Of a stretch of 16,501 nt of DNA, positions 13,501 through 16,501 are shown in pieces. The stretch is from positions 1 to 16,501 of the forward strand of contig JAQIWT010000671.1 of NCBI GenBank assembly GCA_034696485.1, read 5' to 3'. The notes under the pieces are model-generated. The model was given only the letters and a program-made list of their open reading frames with translations, searched no databases and was not told the origin of the DNA. The position numbers and the translations under genes are program-made. The first letter of the stretch is position 1, and each line of letters starts with the position of its first letter. The DNA comes from Isohypsibius dastychi. Taxonomy: Eukaryota > Tardigrada > Eutardigrada > Parachela > Isohypsibiidae.

Positions 13501-16500
13501 TATTCAAACCCGACAAGCGTTTTGACAAGTGTCCAGCGAATAGTTAGCCAGAACACCTTCAGCTTCCGGTAGCACTCCTGTCTTTGCATTATAGGTTACA
13601 GAAGTAGGAATCACAGTGCGGTGAACTATCATAGCGCATATCAGTATGTGAAGTATCTATCGCGTAAGTGCACTTAGTGTCATCTTCACTTTTCCATTAG
13701 GGCCTTACTCACATCAAATTAAAATTGCCGGCCTTTCGCGTGAAGCTGGGGTCCGAAATCAAACGGATAAAATTCTCCTCGTATGCTACTGATTAATCTC
13801 AAGTGACCTGCTCGAAAACCTCATAAAAAACCAAGAGAACGTTTTTCTCATTTCTCTGTTCCAATGAGCCATCGCTTTTCTGGATTTGCCATTGTGAACC
13901 TAGTCTTTTGATCAGTGATCTAAAATGGTATTTTTTTAACTGCTTTTTATTAATCTTCTTTTATTTTGGACAGATGCTCCACAAATTTTAAATCCGCCTT
14001 ATGATACCACCGCAATTCATGGAAAAGCCGTCAGCTTCATTTGTCGAGCATCGGGAAATCCGAAGCCTCGCATAATCTGGCAGAAGAATGGGAAGCGAGC
14101 GGCGTCTTCCCGAATTCTAATTAAAGACGTCCCCGGTGGAAGTGCAAGCGTCCTGCGCATTGAGCCGGTCAAAGCCAACCGTGATGATGCCGTTTACACT
14201 TGCCTAGCGGAAAATGGGATTGGTGATCCAGTCACCGCATCCGCTAAATTAACCGTGCTAAAAGGTACAGAGTAATCCATAAAGTGGTCTGTTGCGTAAG
14301 GAATAACAGGATGGTTGTTGTAGATGACGAAGCTCCGGCGGGATTCCCAAAAATTCTGCATCATCCACAAATAAAGTCGGTGGAAAAAGGCGGCAATGCT
14401 GTAATGATATGTCAGGTCGATGGTAATCCGCCACCTGAAGTGATATGGCTCAAGGATAATATTCCTCTCGAACTGGATCCAGCTCGACATTTGCTCCTCG
14501 ATCAAGGTAATTACCAAATTAAAGGAAACAAAATTAATGAAAAGAAATAGAAAACAAAATGAAAACATTATTCGTGATTTCCGAATGAAAAATTTTCTGA
14601 CGGTAATTTAATTGTTCTCAGTCAATGATTTTATGTTGGAAAAAAAATTGGCAAATGATGTCTGGAACAAAGAGAGTAGATCTGGAGTGTGACCCTCATT
14701 TCGTGATTAATTCTGGACAACATGTCGCCCTTGGATATGTTCTGTACAAATATCAATCCAAGCTTATTGAATTTCTTTCGGCCTGTCGAATGTGTTGCTG
14801 CTTTTGAATAGCAATAAGGCGAAAAGATGGTGTGTCTGGAGATTGATATTGGCTTGCTCCACTTTCCTTGGCCAGAAAGCTGATAAAATAATCAACTGTG
14901 CATTGAAGGTTCTCTTCAAATCCGACAAGCCGTCGAACAAGATGAGGGGGAATACGAGTGTTTGGCCAAAAACTCACATGGAGCAGTCCAGTCATTCGGC
15001 GCGAAGCTCTACGTGAAAGGTAATTTTTACTCCTTTCATCTCCAACCGGAAATTACAGGATGGTGATGTTGTTCCTATGGCTTTGCAGTTCGGCGAGTTC
15101 CGCCATATTTCTCCATCCCATTCAGTACGCAATACAATGTGGCACCCGGTGACAATTTGGACATAACATGTGTTGCATCGGGTTCACCCATTCCGTTTGT
15201 CAAGTGGCGTGAAGGTGAATTTAATTTCGCTTGACGTGTTTGTATTTGGGGTATGCCAACAAACGCCGGCTGTTTTTCTTTGCAGGCATGAAAGACATTT
15301 CAAGTGGCGGAGAAGACTCACCTGCTATTGGCAAAACTGTCTTGCAACTGAAGAACGTTCGCGCTTCCGGAAACTACACTTGCACGGCGACTTCCGAACA
15401 GGGAACAATCGAAGCGCACACTTTTGTCAAACTCGACCCAAATGCTCGCAAATCGCAGTGTGACCCTACAACCGGATGTATAAATCCTGCTGAGCTGCCA
15501 GCTCCGCCAAGAAATTTGAAGATTTCTGACGTCACCCCAACCAGTCTTGCCTTATCTTGGCAATCCGAGCCAGGGGTCAAATATTATGTTGTCCAATACA
15601 AACCAAGAGATTCTGCTCAAGGGTACTCGGAAATAAGCGGTATAACCACGTCAAGTCATACGGTGACCAATTTGAAACCGTATACGTTGTATGAGTTTAT
15701 GGTTCTTGGAGTCAGTGATAAAGGGAGAGGCCTGCCAAGTGATGTTGCGGAAATGACCACCTTGGAAGCTGAACCCAGCAGTGCGCCGAGAAATATTCGG
15801 GCTAAAGCGCTGAGCTCCACGAGTTTGCAAGTCCAGTGGGACGCGCCGCTTTCACCAAATGGACATATAGTGGTAATTACACTGAATTAATTACAGATCG
15901 ATGTATTTTTGATTCAATTAATTTAATTGATTGATAGTGGTGTGCGCTATATTTAAAGAGCACTTTATCACGCAGTAACATATTTCCAATTGTGAGCATT
16001 TAACAGGTTGTCGCGTTCAGTAGTATTATGTTGACCGTTCAAGCGTTTTCTGAACGCATTTTATTAATAACTGATCGATTGAAATTTTTTGGCGCTCCAG
16101 TAAACGCGTAATTTTGACCAAAAATCAATTATATTTTGATAAATGTCTTTATTCAGCTGAACTTGAATTGTATGCCTGTTTTCATTCCAGGGTTATCGAG
16201 TTTCCTACACCGTCGATCCCCGTTCATCAGCCAGCAGCTGGCAGTCGGAAGTGGTGGGAAATGAGCTTTCAGCGACATTGCAGAACCTTCAACCACGAGA
16301 GTTGTACTCAGTGCGCGTTCAAGCCATCACAGCAGGTGGACCCGGTCCCCAGTCGCGCCCTGTTCAAATCAAAACACAACTCGGCACTCCAGGCCAGGTT
16401 GCAGACGTACACTTCCCGTCATCCAGTATGGACTCTTTTCGTGTTAAATGGACTCCACCTCCCGCCACTTCCGGTCAGCAGGTCACCGGATACAAAATTT

Positions 16501-16501
16501 A
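1491..16501 (+). CDS. Lar: LAR-type receptor protein tyrosine phosphatase, N-terminal half (join of 7 exons, 3' partial)
   Basis: Spliced CDS: join(1491-1572, 13974-14264, 14324-14506, 14909-15019, 15089-15214, 15286-15872, 16191-16501 and beyond). Every junction is GT-AG and keeps one open frame of 563 complete residues. Domain order is signal peptide (1-27), Ig1 (about 28-124), Ig2 (125-222), Ig3 (223-314), a Cys-containing linker (315-334), FN3-1 (335-425), FN3-2 (428-523) and the start of FN3-3 (525 on). This order, and family stretches such as SVLRIEP in Ig1, RRVPP at the start of Ig3, GNYTC in Ig3 and PNGHIVGYRVSY in FN3-2, match LAR-family receptors. In known members the ectodomain binds heparan/chondroitin sulphate proteoglycans and synaptic partners at the cell surface, and acts in axon guidance and synapse formation. 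The transmembrane and phosphatase domains are not in this window. Orthology to Lar/PTPRF/D/S is confident; the exon 1 assignment is somewhat less certain because of the 12.4 kb intron. Confidence 0.93.
1688..1720. repeat. Perfect 9-bp inverted repeat (hairpin) near the start of intron 1
   Basis: CTAGCTGTG at 1688-1696 is the exact reverse complement of CACAGCTAG at 1712-1720, separated by 15 nt. In the transcript it could form a hairpin about 115 nt after the first 5' splice site. No function can be assigned. Confidence 0.6.
2061..2090 (+). repeat. Three degenerate 10-bp tandem units
   Basis: AAAATCAACG, TAAATCGACG and AAAATCAGGT lie head to tail. The first two differ at 2 of 10 positions; the third is looser. 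It lies in an A-rich stretch whose strand bias is opposite to that of most of the intron. Confidence 0.4.
2778..2867. repeat. Nested inverted repeats / foldback sequence
   Basis: Several palindromic elements are packed into 90 bp: CAGCAT (2778-2783) with ATGCTG (2800-2805); the 10-bp palindrome CATACGTATG (2793-2802); AGGTAGG (2807-2813) with CCTACCT (2861-2867); GGACAACA (2815-2822) with TGTTGTCC (2837-2844); and the 12-bp palindrome CATTACGTAATG (2844-2855). Together they could fold into a branched stem. It may be a decayed foldback or MITE-like element, or a structured intronic RNA; no terminal target duplication was recognised. Confidence 0.5.
10300..10460. repeat. AT-rich tract with imperfect inverted repeats
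   Basis: An AT-rich stretch with recurring ATTGTTT and ATTAT words. One imperfect inverted pair is ATGAC-AGT-TATTATG (10351-10365) against CATAATAGTCAT (10426-10437), with a 3-nt bulge. It probably reflects low-complexity sequence; a decayed transposable element is possible. Confidence 0.35.
10578..10660. repeat. 10-bp direct repeats flanking an AT-rich hairpin
   Basis: TTTGTCTGAA occurs at 10578-10587 and again at 10651-10660. Between them is a TA-rich segment in which AATATATAT (10603-10611) is complementary to ATATATATT (10626-10634). The arrangement resembles a small insertion with flanking duplications, but the ends show no family signature. Confidence 0.35.
13974..14264 (+). CDS. Lar: Exon 2: Ig-like domain 1
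   Basis: Encodes residues 28-124, one complete I-set Ig domain, with phase 1 introns on both sides. The disulphide pair is Cys51 (SFICRASG) and Cys104 (VYTCLAENG), with the core Trp63. The family stretch SVLRIEP lies at residues 86-92 and RDDAVYTC at 97-104. The loop after the Trp reads QKNGKR (64-69), aligned to the lysine-rich loop that binds heparan sulphate in vertebrate PTP-sigma. The acceptor is strong, with a long T-rich tract ending in GGACAG at 13973. The donor is AAAG|GTACAG. An extra exon between exon 1 and this one cannot be excluded, but none is visible. Confidence 0.95.
14265..14323 (+). other. Lar: Intron 2 (59 nt, phase 1)
   Basis: GTACAG...TTGTAG between the Ig1 and Ig2 exons. 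It contains in-frame stops (for example TAA within AGAGTAATCC), so it must be removed for the receptor to be made. It has almost no pyrimidine tract, which suggests recognition by intron definition. Confidence 0.88.
14324..14506 (+). CDS. Lar: Exon 3: Ig-like domain 2, N-terminal part
   Basis: Encodes residues 125-185, the first two thirds of Ig2. Visible marks are the linker EAPAGFP (127-133), the first disulphide Cys154 ([10 protein letters not shown]) and the core Trp166 in EVIWLKD. The acceptor is GTTGTAG at 14323 with only a poor pyrimidine tract, and the upstream intron is just 59 nt. An AG at 14308-14309 would shift the frame, so it was not chosen. The donor is CAAG|GTAATT, phase 1. 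The exon ends just before the loop where vertebrate LAR-family genes insert mini-exon meA. Confidence 0.92.
14507..14908 (+). other. Lar: Intron 3 (402 nt, phase 1) at the meA position
   Basis: GTAATT...TTGAAG, splitting Ig2 in the loop before SLQIRQ. It is several times longer than introns 2, 4 and 5. Inside it are a good acceptor-like sequence ending at 14621 and an in-phase GT at 14676 that could frame a 54-nt cassette exon, and an unused AG at 14874-14875 with a better pyrimidine tract than the true acceptor. Confidence 0.85.
14622..14675 (+). other. Possible alternative mini-exon in Ig2 (54 nt)
   Basis: An acceptor-like tract (TTTAATTGTTCTCAG) ends at 14621, and 54 nt later a GTAGAT could serve as a donor. 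The segment is phase 1 at both ends and open, giving 18 residues, [18 protein letters not shown], inserted between Gln185 and Ser187, with Ser in place of Gly186. Left unspliced at its 3' end, the frame stops at TGA 14690-14692. The position matches that of vertebrate mini-exon meA, but the length and residues do not, and the donor is weak. It may be a chance combination. Confidence 0.25.
14909..15019 (+). CDS. Lar: Exon 4: Ig-like domain 2, C-terminal part
   Basis: Encodes residues 186-222, starting with the split codon Gly186, then [17 protein letters not shown]. This completes Ig2: Cys203 pairs with Cys154, and the DxGxYxC signature is DEGEYEC (197-203). The exon ends with AKLYVK. The start at 14909 follows from homology and phase. 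The upstream acceptor (CATTGAAG) is weak because the 33 bases before it are A-rich; a better pyrimidine tract ends at an AG at 14874-14875. Using that AG would add 33 nt in phase but bring in an immediate TGA (14881-14883). The donor is AAAG|GTAATT, phase 1. Confidence 0.9.
15020..15088 (+). other. Lar: Intron 4 (69 nt, phase 1) at the meB position
   Basis: GTAATT...TTGCAG between Ig2 (AKLYVK) and Ig3 (VRRVPP). It has a pyrimidine-rich first half (TTTTTACTCCTTTCATCTCC) and a second AG at 15057-15058. It is too short to hold a conventional mini-exon. Confidence 0.9.
15089..15214 (+). CDS. Lar: Exon 5: Ig-like domain 3, N-terminal part
   Basis: Encodes residues 223-264: the hallmark [11 protein letters not shown] (223-233) at the Ig2-Ig3 border, the first disulphide Cys250 ([10 protein letters not shown]) and the core Trp262 (PFVKWRE). 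It begins at a clean TTTGCAG acceptor and ends at GAAG|GTGAAT, phase 1 at both ends. The upstream junction coincides with the site where vertebrate family members insert mini-exon meB. An earlier AG at 15057-15058 would add 30 nt in phase, including an in-frame TGA, so it would not give a full-length receptor. Confidence 0.94.
15215..15285 (+). other. Lar: Intron 5 (71 nt, phase 1)
   Basis: GTGAAT...TTGCAG, splitting Ig3 just after the core Trp (KWRE|G). It ends in a good pyrimidine tract (CTGTTTTTCTTTGCAG). Confidence 0.92.
15286..15872 (+). CDS. Lar: Exon 6: end of Ig3, FN3-1 and first half of FN3-2
   Basis: Encodes residues 265-460, the largest exon seen here. It completes Ig3 with Cys297 in GNYTC (293-297), where Asn294 is the only N-glycosylation sequon in the visible protein and is at a site conserved in the family. 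A linker with two cysteines (CDPTTGC, 323-329) follows. FN3-1 runs from LPAPPRN (335-341), with Trp356, the YYVVQYKP strand (364-371) and [11 protein letters not shown] (394-404). FN3-2 starts at SAPRNIRA (430-437) with Trp449 and SPNGHIV. The acceptor is TTCTTTGCAG. The donor GTG|GTAATT at 15872 is phase 0, chosen because PNGHIV then joins directly to GYRVSY in exon 7; the unspliced frame stops soon after, at 15888-15890. Confidence 0.95.
15873..16190 (+). other. Lar: Intron 6 (318 nt, phase 0)
   Basis: GTAATT...TTCCAG, splitting FN3-2 between HIV and GYRV. It is AT-rich and contains a near-perfect palindrome at 15914-15930 (8-bp arms TCAATTAA and TTAATTGA around one T). No other feature was seen in it. 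Confidence 0.92.
16191..16501 (+). CDS. Lar: Exon 7: end of FN3-2 and start of FN3-3 (runs off the window)
   Basis: Encodes residues 461-563 plus two bases. It opens with [17 protein letters not shown], the C' strand of FN3-2, and continues through [20 protein letters not shown] (493-512), the usual F strand and FG loop of an FN3 fold, to [10 protein letters not shown] (520-529). FN3-3 then starts, with Trp547 in FRVKWTPPP and GYKI (560-563) at the window edge. The acceptor is TTCATTCCAG. The frame is open to the last base, so the exon or gene continues to the right. LAR-type receptors usually carry several more FN3 repeats, a transmembrane helix and tandem phosphatase domains after this point. 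Confidence 0.93.

Larger units (their letters stand above)
1573..13973 (+). other. Lar: Intron 1 (12.4 kb, phase 1)
   Basis: Bounded by GTGAGT at 1573 and a T-rich tract ending in CAG at 13973. No open reading frame in it resembles a protein family I recognise; the longest is 134 codons and looks like chance. Much of it is richer in T than A and in G than C on the + strand: in 5701-5760 I count 27 T to 8 A and 17 G to 8 C. A stretch near 1981-2100 leans the other way. It contains the small inverted repeats listed separately, an AT-rich tract at about 10300-10660, and short A or T runs. A very long first intron after the signal-peptide exon is common in LAR-family genes and often holds enhancers, but no regulatory site can be named from sequence alone. 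Confidence 0.75.

Noticed and set aside
14310-14323. Earlier acceptor AG at 14308-14309 for exon 3
   Set aside because: It would add 14 nt and break the reading frame of Ig2.
14194-14568. 124-codon open frame on the - strand over exons 2 and 3
   Set aside because: It is antisense to the Ig1 and Ig2 exons, whose sense translation is clearly a known family.
14625-14807. 60-codon open frame inside intron 3 as an exon of its own
   Set aside because: Its frame differs from the receptor frame and its peptide does not resemble Ig sequence. Only the separate 54-nt segment in another frame merits mention.
1-16501. Bacterial defence system, phage region or CRISPR array
   Set aside because: There are no ribosome-binding-site-led gene runs, no spaced direct repeats and no prokaryotic families. 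The coding content is an intron-containing animal receptor gene.

Overview
This is a window of animal nuclear DNA. It holds the 5' half of one split gene on the + strand: a LAR-type receptor protein tyrosine phosphatase (Drosophila Lar; vertebrate PTPRF/PTPRD/PTPRS; nematode ptp-3). There is no bacterial-style gene packing, operon, CRISPR array or phage module, and no complete gene lies inside the window. The only convincing protein-coding sequence is a set of seven exons joined by GT-AG introns. The spliced reading frame stays open from a signal-peptide ATG at 1491 to the right edge, where the gene runs out of the window inside the third fibronectin type III (FN3) repeat. The transmembrane segment and both phosphatase domains must lie downstream, beyond 16501.

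Layout: 1-1490 is 5' flank and/or 5' UTR with nothing recognisable. 1491-1572 is the signal-peptide exon. 1573-13973 is a 12.4 kb first intron with no supportable gene, strong T-over-A and G-over-C bias along much of its length, and a few inverted repeats. 13974-16501 is a compact cluster of exons: Ig1 (13974-14264), Ig2 (14324-14506 plus 14909-15019), Ig3 (15089-15214 plus the start of 15286-15872), FN3-1 and the first part of FN3-2 (rest of 15286-15872), then the end of FN3-2 and the start of FN3-3 (16191-16501). Introns 1-5 are all phase 1 and intron 6 is phase 0. The spliced product visible here is 563 complete residues.

Organism: the very short introns (59, 69 and 71 nt), moderate GC content and arthropod-like FN3-1 sequence (a VQYKP...SEISGI pattern) suggest a protostome invertebrate, probably an ecdysozoan with a fairly compact genome. 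Nothing in the sequence fixes the species or phylum.

The points most worth a second look are: introns 3 and 4 lie exactly where vertebrate LAR-family genes insert the alternatively spliced mini-exons meA and meB; intron 3 contains a possible in-phase 54-nt cassette exon; a two-cysteine linker sits between Ig3 and FN3-1; and the giant first intron has marked strand asymmetry and a foldback sequence. I did not find evidence for a new kind of biological system.
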